The notes beneath the pieces are model-generated. The model saw only the letters and a program-made list of their open reading frames with translations, was not told where the DNA came from and did no database searches. A DNA stretch of 64,000 nucleotides from VRUE01 sp963730315 (GTDB taxonomy: Bacteria; Actinomycetota; Thermoleophilia; Solirubrobacterales; 70-9). A program made the translations under genes and the position numbers. The stretch is taken from positions 313,384 to 377,383 of the forward strand of contig CAVSRD010000012.1 of the NCBI GenBank assembly GCA_963730315.1, given 5' to 3'. Below, piece after piece: positions 43,240 to 52,027 of the stretch (positions within the stretch are counted from its first letter, which is position 1; every line of letters begins with the position of its first letter).

Positions 43240-45258
43240 TCAGCAGGCTGGGTTCGTGATCGTCATTTCGCTGGAGCCTCCTGTATAGGTGTTTCCAGCG
43301 ACATAGACTTCGCAAGATTCGTCAACGGCCGCCATGGTTCCGTTTGTCATCGGCACCGTGTTCCCGGTGACCTCGAGATTGTCGACGCCGGCCAGCTCCA
43401 TCGCGGGGGGGCCCTGCTTGCTGTCGGCGGCGTTGCCCGTGATCGTTACGCCTTTCGGCCGGTAGGTTGGGTAAAGGCTCGCGATCCGCAGCCCCTCGCC
43501 GCCGACTTCGTTGTTGGTGAAAGTCTGGGTGTCGATCGGCGCGTTGCCGATCAGCGACCATGCGTACAGGTGGTAGGTGCCGATGCGGTTGGCGTTGAAC
43601 ACGACATCGGAAGCGCCGAAGCCGCTGCCAGAATTCGGCTCCACGTCGAAGACCGTGTAGCCGATTCGAGTCGCCCTGACGCCTTCGACCAGGATGTTGT
43701 TCCCCGCCGTGACCGACACCGCGTTGCGGCCGATGCCTTCGCACGAACCGCCGCGCACCGTCCCCGACGACCGCGTGTCGCCAAGGCCGAAGTACACGCA
43801 GTCCCCGCCCATGTCGCTCGCCGAGACGCCTTCGATCACCGCGTGCGTGCCACGGAGGTCGATCCCATGGGAGTGTTCGATCGAGGCATTGAAGACTCCG
43901 CCGTTGGCATAGGAGCCGATGATCGCCAGGTTGCGGATGACGACGTGCGAGTTCCAGACGCGCCAGATCGCCCGTTGGTCTTCGGGCGGGTCGAACGACC
44001 TGAAGGTCGCTCCGTTGCCTTCGATCGTCAGCGCCCGGGCGGTCAGCGCCAGGGTGCCCTCGATCCGGTAGCAGGCGCCTGGCGCAAAGGCGACGGTCGA
44101 GCCGTCGGGCGCCGACCCAAGCCAGGCGAGGATCTTGCTGGTGACGTCCGCGCCGCAGGAGCCGTCGACCGACGCGGGCACCGTGTACGCGGACGTCGAC
44201 CCTGCGACCGTCCAGCTTCTGCTGGCTGGCGTCGGGTCGACGTTTCCCGCAGCGTCGATCGCACGCACCAGGAAGGTGTGGGCGCCTTCCCCGAGGGTGG
44301 TGTAGGCCTTGGGGGAGGAGCAGGCAGAGAAGCTCGCTCCGTCGAGCGCGCACTGGAAGCCGGCCACGCCCACGTTGTCATTACCGCTGAACGAGAACGA
44401 AGCCGAGGTGGACGTGCTGGAAGAGCCTTCGGCCGGACCGGCGCTGATCCTCGTATCGGGTGCAGCGGTGTCGGTCGATTCCGTGTCGGTCGATTCGGTT
44501 TCGGTTGTTTCTTCGCTCGTTGCTTCGGGGGAGGGTTCGGTCTGGGTCGGTGAGACGACGGACCAAGAGCGTTCGGCCGGGGTCAGGTCCCGGGTGCCGT
44601 AGCGGTCGACGGCGTAGACGGTGAAGCGGTGCGAACCTATGGACAGACCGCCATAAGTGACACCGGGATTGCAGCGACTGGGCGGCGAGGCATCCAGCGA
44701 GCAGTAGAACTTGGCTTTCGCCGGCGAGGAGGACTTGAAGGAGAATTCGGCGCTGGTCGAGGTCGTCTGCGAACCCTCCACGGGCCCGTTGACGATCGTG
44801 GTCTCCGGCGCCGTGGTCACCTTCAACTTCCCTCCACCCTTGTTGGACGACACGCGCAGCATCGGCGTGTAGCCCTTCACGGACGCCTGCGCTGACCGCC
44901 TTCGCTGCCTGGGCAGCCTCCACATGGCTCGTCTGCGGGCACGGCGTCCGCGTGGCAGCACGGCCACGCGAAGGATGTGCCGACGCGTTCGCGCGGCTCG
45001 CCGGACAATCGACGGTCGGACCCTGGTCCTGCCCAGGCGGGCCGCAACGATCGACCTGTGCTCGAGGCCGACTATCCGGAACTTCTTGACTGCGTTGTGG
45101 TGCTCGCCCTTGTGGTGCTTGCTCCCAAGCGCCCGGAAGGTGTGGACCTCCGCCTCGGCTCCTCCGGCAGCTGCGAGGAGCACGACGCCGGCGAGAGCCA
45201 GCGCGACGAACGCACCCCCTCTGCCCAGGATGCTCGATGCCGTATGTCCTTGGCGCAT
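43240..45258 (-). CDS. Secreted right-handed beta-helix protein with two Ig-like repeats
   Basis: A 672-residue extracellular protein. The signal peptide is at residues ~12-36, followed by a very basic region (~60-125). Two similar ~85-residue Ig-like domains follow (APETTIVNGPVEGSQTTSTS... and APDTRISAGPAEGSSSTSTS..., both ending in AxRSWxV). They are separated by a Thr/Glu/Ser linker with a 15-bp tandem DNA repeat. A C-terminal ~300-residue parallel beta-helix of the pectate-lyase type (TIEGNGATFRSFD, VVIRNLAIIGSYANGG, HAVIEGVSASDMGGDCVYFG) comes last. It probably binds or processes the polysaccharide made by this locus; no catalytic residues can be assigned. Confidence 0.8.
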   Translation of the reverse strand: MRQGHTASSILGRGGAFVALALAGVVLLAAAGGAEAEVHTFRALGSKHHKGEHHNAVKKFRIVGLEHRSIVAARLGRTRVRPSIVRRAARTRRHILRVAVLPRGRRARRRAMWRLPRQRRRSAQASVKGYTPMLRVSSNKGGGKLKVTTAPETTIVNGPVEGSQTTSTSAEFSFKSSSPAKAKFYCSLDASPPSRCNPGVTYGGLSIGSHRFTVYAVDRYGTRDLTPAERSWSVVSPTQTEPSPEATSEETTETESTDTESTDTAAPDTRISAGPAEGSSSTSTSASFSFSGNDNVGVAGFQCALDGASFSACSSPKAYTTLGEGAHTFLVRAIDAAGNVDPTPASRSWTVAGSTSAYTVPASVDGSCGADVTSKILAWLGSAPDGSTVAFAPGACYRIEGTLALTARALTIEGNGATFRSFDPPEDQRAIWRVWNSHVVIRNLAIIGSYANGGVFNASIEHSHGIDLRGTHAVIEGVSASDMGGDCVYFGLGDTRSSGTVRGGSCEGIGRNAVSVTAGNNILVEGVRATRIGYTVFDVEPNSGSGFGASDVVFNANRIGTYHLYAWSLIGNAPIDTQTFTNNEVGGEGLRIASLYPTYRPKGVTITGNAADSKQGPPAMELAGVDNLEVTGNTVPMTNGTMAAVDESCEVYVAGNTYTGGSSEMTITNPAC
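44468..44497 (-). repeat. 15-bp tandem repeat in beta-helix protein linker
   Basis: Two copies of GTGTCGGTCGATTC plus a final C or G (44468-44482 and 44483-44497), followed by a degenerate third copy. They encode the TESTD repeats of the linker between the Ig-like domains. The unit is a multiple of three, so copy-number change would keep the frame. Confidence 0.7.
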
Positions 45259-45375
45259 GCGACAGCCATCGGCGCAGCCAAACGCCGCTCGATACCGAGG
45301 GGCCCACGTGTGGACGCTTGTCTTAGGGAGCCGAGCTGTCGAGCCCTGATTTGCACGGCATCTTGCTCCGGTCTA

Positions 45376-47445
45376 TTACCGCTGAGGACGCGCGAAGGCT
45401 TCGCGAGTCTGGCGCGCGACCGCCCGGTTGAAGGCGGCGGGATCGACCCGTTCCCGATTCATGATCCGCCGCTTCGCCTCTTTGATGAACGGGTCCCTGC
45501 GACTGAGCAGCTGAGCGTGGGCGATCTCCGCTCTGGCGGAACGGAAACGGCCCGCCCGCGCGTCGAGCAGAGCGAGCTCCATGTGCGGATACCAGGCCTG
45601 TTCGAGCTCGAGGGCCCGCTGGAAGGCGCGCCGCGCACGCCGCTTCTCCCCCAGGCTCACCGCGATCGTCCCTTCGGTGGTCCGTGGTTCGCTCGAAAGC
45701 GGGTTGAGCGCTGCGGCGCGATCCAGGTCGTGAAAAGCCTGTCGAGGTTCGACCTGCCACCTCGAAGAAGCCGTTTCCAGGTAGCGCAGCGACAGGTAGG
45801 GTGGCACCAGGGCAACGAGCGCCGCGAGCGCCAGCGCCAGCGCGCAGACGATGCCGACCGCCCGCCAACGGCCCGCGCGAGCATCGCGCCCCTCCTCAGC
45901 CGCGGGGTCGCGCGCCACGGCCATCCCGATGAACAGCAACCCCAGCGCCGGACCCGCCAGCGCCGGAATCTCTTCGAGCCAATCGAAGGAGGCGTGCACG
46001 AAGAAGTACGCGGCCACGGCAAGGCAGGCGACGGCGGCGGCGCGGCGATTGCGGTCGAGCCGGCGCAGCGGCCTCAGCGTCGAACCGAAGGCAACGAGCA
46101 GGAACGCAAGCAGCAGGGCGATGCCCACGACGCCGCCCTCCGCGAGCACCCGCAGCCAGATGTCGTGGGCGTAGCGGGAGTACTTCGGCTCATGGCGCAG
46201 CGCCGTGTACCGGCGCCCGAAATTGCCGGCGCCGACCCCCGCGACCGGATGCTCGCTGAACAGATCGAGCGAGACCCTCCAATAGTCTGGCCGCTCGTAC
46301 AGGGTAGTCTTGGTGAAGCGCGTGCTACCGGAGCCGGGCTTTTCCCCGTTGAGGGCGCGAACCTCCTCGCGGACGAAATGGGTCACCCGGCCGCTGTGGA
46401 CGAGCACGAGCGTTCCGGCCGCCGCGAGGACCAGCGCCACGGCGCCGATCTCGGCTGCTCTGACCCGCTTTCCCCCCGTCGTTTCGGGGTCGATCACACG
46501 CTCGGCCAACCCCAGCGCGATGCCAAGGATGCCCGCCAGCGGCGCGGTCCAGGCAATCCGGATTGCCGCATCGTCGATCGCCGGCGCCACGCTGTGACCG
46601 GCCTTCGCGGTCGAGTAGACGTCGAGGATCGGGGGAGCGGCCAACGCCAGGACCCCGGCCACGATTCCCAGGCGGGTCGCAAGCCGAAGGCGATCCGGCG
46701 CGATCGCCACGTACAGCAGGACGACCGCGATCCCCCCCAGCGCCGCGGCGCGACTCTGCGTCAAGAGATAGAACTCGATCAAGAAGGTGGCCGTGGCTAG
46801 AAACAGGCCCTGCAGCGGCGCGGGAACCCGCCGCTGGTAAGAGAGGGTGAGCGCCGGGAAGAAAGCCATCACGGCGAGGGCGGCGTTCGCGTTCACGTAG
46901 CCGATCGGGTCCTGAAAGCGAAACGCATACAGGAAGCCGCTGAACTCGGTCGCGTTGACGGCTCCGAGCAGGCTGGTCGCGCAGACGCCCGCGACCCCGA
47001 TCGACCACGCCGCGAGGAAGACGCTCGCGGACTTGCCCGACCACGGCATGAGCGCCAGGATCCACGCGATCAGCAGGAAGACCAGCAGCTTGTTGGAGGC
47101 TTCCAAGGCGCTTCCCGGCGAACCCGCCCAAAGCAGCGACAGGTAGCTCCAGGCCACGAGTCCTCCGAGCAGCAGGAGCGCGACGCGCGCTGCCCTGACC
47201 CGAGGAAGGGCGCGCCCACCGGCGAGGACCATGACCGCGAGCAGCGCCAGGAGGGCGATCCCCGCCGGGTACCAGTACCGCCCAAAGTACCCGCCACTCT
47301 GGTAGGTCGCGACCAACCAGGACGCCAAGACAAGCACCGCGGGAAGGAACAGCCCGGCTCGCGACCGCGTGAGCGTCGCGTCGACGCGGCCAACGGCCGC
47401 ACGCAGCCGGGCCACCCCCCTCCCCCCGTTCCCGGCTTCGATCAC
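45376..47445 (-). CDS. O-antigen ligase-like protein with C-terminal TPR-like region
   Basis: A 689-residue membrane protein. About 12 helices span residues ~30-490, with the RfaL/Wzy_C segment IEFYLLTQSRAAALGGIAVVLLYVAIAP near 225. A soluble loop holds RPDYWRVSLDLFSEHPVAGVGAGNFG and the conserved histidine in YSRYAHDIWLRVLAEGG. The last ~140 residues are tetratricopeptide-like (DLDRAAALNPLSSEPRTTEGTIAVSLGEKRRARRAFQRALELEQ). This is the second polymerase/ligase of the locus. One may polymerise while the other attaches the finished chain to its carrier. Confidence 0.82.
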   Translation of the reverse strand: MIEAGNGGRGVARLRAAVGRVDATLTRSRAGLFLPAVLVLASWLVATYQSGGYFGRYWYPAGIALLALLAVMVLAGGRALPRVRAARVALLLLGGLVAWSYLSLLWAGSPGSALEASNKLLVFLLIAWILALMPWSGKSASVFLAAWSIGVAGVCATSLLGAVNATEFSGFLYAFRFQDPIGYVNANAALAVMAFFPALTLSYQRRVPAPLQGLFLATATFLIEFYLLTQSRAAALGGIAVVLLYVAIAPDRLRLATRLGIVAGVLALAAPPILDVYSTAKAGHSVAPAIDDAAIRIAWTAPLAGILGIALGLAERVIDPETTGGKRVRAAEIGAVALVLAAAGTLVLVHSGRVTHFVREEVRALNGEKPGSGSTRFTKTTLYERPDYWRVSLDLFSEHPVAGVGAGNFGRRYTALRHEPKYSRYAHDIWLRVLAEGGVVGIALLLAFLLVAFGSTLRPLRRLDRNRRAAAVACLAVAAYFFVHASFDWLEEIPALAGPALGLLFIGMAVARDPAAEEGRDARAGRWRAVGIVCALALALAALVALVPPYLSLRYLETASSRWQVEPRQAFHDLDRAAALNPLSSEPRTTEGTIAVSLGEKRRARRAFQRALELEQAWYPHMELALLDARAGRFRSARAEIAHAQLLSRRDPFIKEAKRRIMNRERVDPAAFNRAVARQTREAFARPQR

Positions 47446-47531
47446 GATGCGGCTAACTCTGGCACGAATCTAGCGACGACGGGAACCATCGCCAGCCCGG
47501 CGAACCGCCGCGCAGCACCCTCAGCCGGCGA

Positions 47532-47537
47532 TAACGT
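47532..47537 (+). promoter_or_regulatory. Predicted -10 of the aminotransferase gene
   Basis: TAACGT is 9 bases before the ATG at 47547; no Shine-Dalgarno sequence is visible. Confidence 0.35.
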
Positions 47538-47546
47538 GCCGGAACA

Positions 47547-48695
47547 ATGAGGGTTCCACTTTTCGACCTGCGCCTGGACGAGCGAGACCGCGATGCGGTC
47601 GATCGGGTGCTCCGCTCCGGTTGGCTGACGATGGGACCGCGCACGGAGGAATTCGAGCAGCGCTTTGCCGAGCACCTGGGGGTGAAGCACGCGGTCGCCG
47701 TGTCGAGCGGCACCGCTGCGCTGCACCTGGCGCTCTTGGGAGCCGGCGTCGAGCCGGGCGACGAGGTCATCGTTCCGGCGATCACCTTCGTCGCCACCGC
47801 CAACGCGGCTCGCTACTGCGGCGCATCGCCAATCCTGGCCGACATCTACGGGACGCACGACTTTGGGATCGATGTCTCGGACGTCGAGCGGCGGATCACC
47901 TCGCGGACCAAGGCGGTGTGCGCGGTCCATTACGGCGGATACGCGGCTGCGGTCGGGGAGCTGGCCGCCCTCTGCGCCCAACACGGGATCGCGCTGATCG
48001 AGGATGCGGCGCACAGCCCCAGCGCGACGGCGCCGGGGTCCGACAGGAAGCTCGGGACCTTGGGACTGGCGGGAGCATTCAGCTTCTTCTCCAACAAGGT
48101 GCTCTCCTGTGGAGAGGGGGGGCTGTTGGCGACCGACGACGATGCCGTCGCCGCGCTGGCGCGTAGCCGCCGATCGCACGCGATGACCTCCGTCACCTGG
48201 GATCGGCACCGTGGCCACGCACAGACCTATGACGTCGTCGAGCTCGGGTTCAACTACCGAATCGACGAGATCCGATCGGCGCTGCTGACCCAGCGGATGA
48301 GGGGCCTCGACGCCGACATCCAGAAGCGGCGGGCGCTCGTGACCACCTATCGCGAGGAGCTGAGCCGAATGCCGGGCGTCGCCTTTCCGTATTCGGACTC
48401 GGACGTGTCCCGCAGCTCCTGCTACATCATGCCGGTCACGGTCGACGATCCAGGCAGGAGGGACGCGCTTCGCAGCATCATGTTGACGCGACACGAGGTG
48501 CAGACAAGCGTCCTTTACCCCTCGATAGCGGACTTCACGGCCTACCGCGAGGCCAGGTCCGATTCACTCCCCCGCGCCGACCTGGTGGCGAGCAGCCAGG
48601 TGACCCTACCCCTGTTTCCGCACATGGACACTGCTCAGCAGACGGCCGTGCTCGACGCTCTCGGCAATGCTCTCGAATCGGCAGCGGACCGTTAG
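47547..48695 (+). CDS. DegT/DnrJ/EryC1-family sugar aminotransferase
   Basis: PLP enzyme of 382 residues that converts a keto-sugar nucleotide to an amino sugar. It begins VPLFDLRLDERDRDAVDRVLRSGWLTMGPRTEEFE. The cofactor-contact segments are AVSSGTAALHLAL near residue 52 and LIEDAAHSPSAT near 150. The Schiff-base lysine is in FSFFSNKVLSCGEGG near 180, and FNYRIDEIRSALLTQRM follows. It should act on a nucleotide sugar made by an epimerase/dehydratase of the locus. It is convergent with the nucleotidyltransferase gene (4-base overlap of stops). Confidence 0.89.
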   Translation: MRVPLFDLRLDERDRDAVDRVLRSGWLTMGPRTEEFEQRFAEHLGVKHAVAVSSGTAALHLALLGAGVEPGDEVIVPAITFVATANAARYCGASPILADIYGTHDFGIDVSDVERRITSRTKAVCAVHYGGYAAAVGELAALCAQHGIALIEDAAHSPSATAPGSDRKLGTLGLAGAFSFFSNKVLSCGEGGLLATDDDAVAALARSRRSHAMTSVTWDRHRGHAQTYDVVELGFNYRIDEIRSALLTQRMRGLDADIQKRRALVTTYREELSRMPGVAFPYSDSDVSRSSCYIMPVTVDDPGRRDALRSIMLTRHEVQTSVLYPSIADFTAYREARSDSLPRADLVASSQVTLPLFPHMDTAQQTAVLDALGNALESAADR

Positions 48696-49501
48696 CCGGC
48701 GGGCGATCGCTGGCGAAACGCGGCCCCTTTGCCCAGCAGCCGCGGCTCGATCCGGTCGAATTCCAGAATGGCGCGCTCATAGTCGTCATGGCGGCCGATG
48801 TCCAACCAGAAGCCGCCGAACGGATAGGAGCCGACGCGCTCGCCTTTCGTTATCAGGGCCTGGATCAGCTCGGGCATGTCGAAATGTTCGTGCGGCGGAA
48901 TGCAATCGACGACGCGCGGCTCGAGCACGTAGACCCCCGTGCTGACGACGTACGGCACCTGCGGCTTCTCGTCGTAACCGACCACCTCCGGGGCCCCCGA
49001 ATCCGATTCCGCGAGATGCAGGACCCCGTAATCGGTCTTCACCACTCGCCGGTGGGAGGCGATCGTCATGGCATTGCCAGAAGACCTGTGTGCATCGAAC
49101 AGGGCCCTGTAGTCGAGGTCCGTAAGCACGTCGCCGTTCATCACCAGGAAGCTATCGTCCATTCTCTCGATGGTCGCGAGCGGTCCCGCCGTGCCGCGCG
49201 GCTCGCTCTCCTCGTGATACTCGATCGAGACCCCGAGACCGGATCCGTCGTCAAACACCGCACGGATCAGATGGTCGAGGTAGCCCACCGCGAGGGTGAG
49301 CTGTAAGAATCCGGAATCCCGCAGCTGGCGCACGACGATCTCCAGGATCGCCCGATCGCCGATCGGCAACAGCGGCTTGGGGAGGACGGTGGTGTAGGGC
49401 CCCAGCCGCTCGCCTTTGCCGCCGGCGAGAATGATCGCGCGCCTGCCCCGCTCGCGATCGGCCGCCGGCGAAGCTGAGGGATGGACCCGGACCGGGCTCA
49501 C
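48692..49501 (-). CDS. Sugar-1-phosphate nucleotidyltransferase
   Basis: A 269-residue NDP-sugar pyrophosphorylase. The signature IILAGGKGERLGPYTTVLPKPLLPIGD is at residues ~23-49, then SEPRGTAGPLATIERMDDSFLVMNGDVLTDLDY with the metal-binding GD near 120, EKP and GFWLDIGRHDDYERA. The form resembles glucose-1-phosphate or mannose-1-phosphate nucleotidyltransferases; base and sugar specificity cannot be assigned. It lies 4 bases after the priming transferase gene on the same strand. Confidence 0.87.
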   Translation of the reverse strand: MSPVRVHPSASPAADRERGRRAIILAGGKGERLGPYTTVLPKPLLPIGDRAILEIVVRQLRDSGFLQLTLAVGYLDHLIRAVFDDGSGLGVSIEYHEESEPRGTAGPLATIERMDDSFLVMNGDVLTDLDYRALFDAHRSSGNAMTIASHRRVVKTDYGVLHLAESDSGAPEVVGYDEKPQVPYVVSTGVYVLEPRVVDCIPPHEHFDMPELIQALITKGERVGSYPFGGFWLDIGRHDDYERAILEFDRIEPRLLGKGAAFRQRSPAG

Positions 49502-49505
49502 GCCG

Positions 49506-50327
49506 TCAACGCCTCCGCAGTCTCATCTCGCCGGTCTGGCGGTGCACGGCCACTGCGCGCCGGAGCAGAACCGCGGCGACGGTCCAGAAGAGGATCCGCA
49601 GGTTGAGCCATACGGACTGCTCCGTCGTGTACATCTGGTCCAGCGCAAGCTTCTGCGGCAGGAGGCGGTCAACGTAGTGCGCCATCGGATCATTCGGATC
49701 GAGAATGAAGCTCTCTTCGGCGAACGCGAGCTGCGAGAACCCCGTCATTCCCGGCCGCACCTGGAGGATCACATCGTAATCCCTTTCGAACATCTCGACG
49801 AAATGGGGATCCTCGGGACGAGGCCCGACCAAGCTCATTTCCCCGATCAGAACCTGCCAGAGCTGAGGTATCTCGTCGAGCTTGAAGCGGGCGAGCAGGG
49901 AACCAACCCGGGTGAGACGATGGTCTTCGCCCGAGGTGAGGCTGGAGCCGGAGGCGCCGTCGGTCATCTTGCGGAACTTCAGCAGCCGCAGCTTGCGCCC
50001 CTTGTAGCCGACACGTTTGGCCCGGTAGAGAATGGGACCGGGCGAATCCAGCTTGATCAACACCACCGCGATCGCGATCAGCGGAAGAAGCAGGAGCAGC
50101 AGGATGCCGCTCGAGAGAATGTCCAGAACGCGCCTGGCGACCGCGTCCAGGGATACCGAGACCCCACGGCGGGCAGGCAGCGGTGGAGACCGGAGCTCCA
50201 GGGCGGCCGAATCCGCCGATGCCGCCCGACCCGTTGACCCGGCCCGACCTGCCACCGCCGGGCCCGCTGGGGCAGCCGGACTCGCGGACGCAGTAGCGTC
50301 GGTTCTATATGTCGGTTCTTGAGGCAA
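49506..50327 (-). CDS. Bacterial sugar transferase (polyprenyl-phosphate priming enzyme)
   Basis: A 273-residue monotopic phosphoglycosyl transferase that puts the first sugar-1-phosphate on undecaprenyl phosphate. A disordered Ala/Pro N-terminus leads to one membrane helix (SSGILLLLLLPLIAIAVVLI near residue 75). The catalytic region has PILYRAKRVGYKGRKLRLLKFRKM, DEIPQLWQVLIGEMSLVGPRPEDP with its Asp-Glu dyad, and VRPGMTGFSQ. It lacks the N-terminal multi-helix domain of WbaP, so it is the short form. The start at TTG 50327 is uncertain; a GTG near 50257 is possible. Confidence 0.86.
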   Translation of the reverse strand: MPQEPTYRTDATASASPAAPAGPAVAGRAGSTGRAASADSAALELRSPPLPARRGVSVSLDAVARRVLDILSSGILLLLLLPLIAIAVVLIKLDSPGPILYRAKRVGYKGRKLRLLKFRKMTDGASGSSLTSGEDHRLTRVGSLLARFKLDEIPQLWQVLIGEMSLVGPRPEDPHFVEMFERDYDVILQVRPGMTGFSQLAFAEESFILDPNDPMAHYVDRLLPQKLALDQMYTTEQSVWLNLRILFWTVAAVLLRRAVAVHRQTGEMRLRRR

Positions 50328-50743
50328 GTCTCGCGAGAGTGTGAGTGAAGGGATCTCGTTGTACGGTCGAGATTACATGACCATAGTTGAGAAACCGATA
50401 CTTCATTAAAGATAGCTACTCCAGATCTTAGCGATGGGTTTTTCCGCCCCGCGTCGCAACCGCCTGACCGGCGCCGACGCTCGTCGCTCGAGATGGGGCC
50501 AGTGGGTGCATCACTAGCTTCTTCGGCAACCGAGGCTCCCGACTTGACGGTTGCGGCCATCCGCCCGATTCCCGATCGCAACGCCGCATGCCGCGGTTCG
50601 TTCTCCGCAGCAGGCTGGCTTTTAATCATCGACTTTTTAGGCTAAGATGCTCAAGAGGCAACGTGGCTGGCGTGTCGTCGCCCAGCCGTTGACGCCGCCA
50701 AATCATTTGTGAATCGGAATTCGACGACCTAAGGAGCTTTGGT
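50328..50743. other. 416-bp regulatory/untranslated region between priming transferase and LPFTG protein genes
   Basis: No credible gene. The base composition is lower in GC than around it (for example 50370-50440 and 50620-50740). A stem GGCTGG/CCAGCC (50665-50670 with 50682-50687) lies about 60 bases before the LPFTG gene. AAGGAG at 50731-50736 is a clear ribosome-binding site for ATG 50744. The region must hold two divergent promoters. The long A+T-rich leader suggests regulation of both the polysaccharide and the surface protein. No known riboswitch motif was recognised. Confidence 0.5.
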
Positions 50744-51049
50744 ATGAAGATTGCAGCGTCGGTTGCGGTTCTCAGCACCTGCTTGATGCTTGCGCTCGGA
50801 GGCACCGCTCTCGCTCAGTCCAATCCAACCCAGGACGCATACGGCGGCAGCGCCGGACAGCAGGTTGAACAGGTGGGCGGCAACCCGAGCAGCACAAACC
50901 CTGCGCCGACCTCGGCCGCGTCGGGCAGCGCGACCGTGGGCGTGCTCCCGTTTACGGGCATGCAGTTGCTTCTGATCGCAATTGCCGGCTCCGCGCTGAT
51001 CGGCACCGGGCTGGTTCTGCGGCGCTCCGCTCGCCGCTCTTCCGAGTAA
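50744..51049 (+). CDS. Small LPxTG-anchored surface protein
   Basis: A 101-residue sortase substrate. The signal peptide is at residues 1-24 (cleavage after TALAQ or ALA), followed by a 40-residue Gly/Ser/Gln/Asn-rich stalk. The sorting motif LPFTG is at 68-72, followed by a hydrophobic helix (MQLLLIAIAGSALIGTGLVL) and an RRSARRSSE basic tail. It should be covalently fixed to the cell wall, very likely by the sortase at 54968-55663. The strong AAGGAG ribosome site and its position at the edge of the polysaccharide locus suggest an abundant surface component. There is no functional domain. Confidence 0.85.
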   Translation: MKIAASVAVLSTCLMLALGGTALAQSNPTQDAYGGSAGQQVEQVGGNPSSTNPAPTSAASGSATVGVLPFTGMQLLLIAIAGSALIGTGLVLRRSARRSSE

Positions 51050-51062
51050 TCCCCAATCCGCA

Positions 51063-52025
51063 TTAGGCGGTGTTCGTGAGCGCCGCCGCGAACGGGTCAC
51101 CGAAACGCTTCGAGTCGAGGCTGGCGACGATCTCGCCCACCCCGCCGGGCACTCGCATCCTCGGCTGGAAGTCCAACCGCTCGCGAATCTTCTCGAAGCT
51201 CACTTTGTAATCGCGAGGGTCCTCGTCCCGAGGAACGAAGCGAACCTCTCCATCCGGGACGCGTGCGGCGATGATCTCGACGAGATCCAGCTTGCGGTAG
51301 TTCTCGGCGGTGCTGCCGACGTTGAAGACCTCGCCGGCCACGGCGCCCAGCGGCGCCTCCAGCACACAGCCGATCGCTCGCGCCGCGTCGCCGACGTGAA
51401 CGTAGGGGCGCCAGAAGAGCTCTCCGAACACCTCCAGCTCCCGACCGGCCCAGAGTTCGCGCGTGAACTCGTTGACCGTGAGGTCGAAGCGCATCCGCGG
51501 CGCCACTCCATAAAGGGTCGCGAATCGCAGGCAGGTCCCTCCACCATCGGTGTCGAGCAGCTGCTTCTCGATCTCCACCTTCTGCTCGGCGTAGAGGGAG
51601 ACCGGGGCGAGCACGCCCTCCTCGTCGATCGGGTCGGTCGGATCGCTCATCCGGCCGTAGTTGGAGCAGGTCGAGGCGAAGATCGACCGCTGCACTCCAA
51701 GTCGTCGTGCCGCAGCGAACAGCTCTCGACTGGCGTCGACGTTGACGGCAGTCGCCAGCTCGGGGTCGCGGGAACAGGCGGGGTCGCCGACGATCGCCGC
51801 GAGGTGCACGAGGGAGTCGGACTCTTCCAGGAGGCGATCTTGCATCGTCTCGTCGCGAACGTCCCCCTCGATCAACTCGATGCCGTCGCCGATCAGCGCT
51901 TCGGCGACCTGGCGCTGGCCGTACATGAGGGAGTCGAGGACTCGAACGTGGTGCCCCGCACGCCGAAGTTCGGACGCCACGACGGCGCCCAGGTACCCCG
52001 CCCCGCCGCTGACGGCGACGCGCAC
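51063..52025 (-). CDS. NAD-dependent sugar epimerase/dehydratase
   Basis: Extended SDR of 320 residues. SGGAGYLGAVVASELRRAGHHVRVLDSLMYG is the cofactor end, LVHLAAIVGDPACSRDP is near 73, and STCSNYG and YAEQK supply the catalytic Ser/Tyr/Lys set. EVFGELFWRPYVHVGDAARAI is the second substrate loop. It resembles NDP-hexose 3-/4-epimerase-like proteins found in glycan clusters. It begins 2 bases after the MaoC hydratase gene, so although it looks like a polysaccharide gene it is apparently expressed with the CoA-pathway operon. Confidence 0.83.
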   Translation of the reverse strand: MRVAVSGGAGYLGAVVASELRRAGHHVRVLDSLMYGQRQVAEALIGDGIELIEGDVRDETMQDRLLEESDSLVHLAAIVGDPACSRDPELATAVNVDASRELFAAARRLGVQRSIFASTCSNYGRMSDPTDPIDEEGVLAPVSLYAEQKVEIEKQLLDTDGGGTCLRFATLYGVAPRMRFDLTVNEFTRELWAGRELEVFGELFWRPYVHVGDAARAIGCVLEAPLGAVAGEVFNVGSTAENYRKLDLVEIIAARVPDGEVRFVPRDEDPRDYKVSFEKIRERLDFQPRMRVPGGVGEIVASLDSKRFGDPFAAALTNTA

Positions 52026-52027
52026 CT

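Noticed and set aside
30614..50327. Calling the whole polysaccharide locus a recently acquired genomic island
   Set aside because: No integrase, att repeats or tRNA flank it, and base composition differs only locally. The split pathway is suggestive but not proof.
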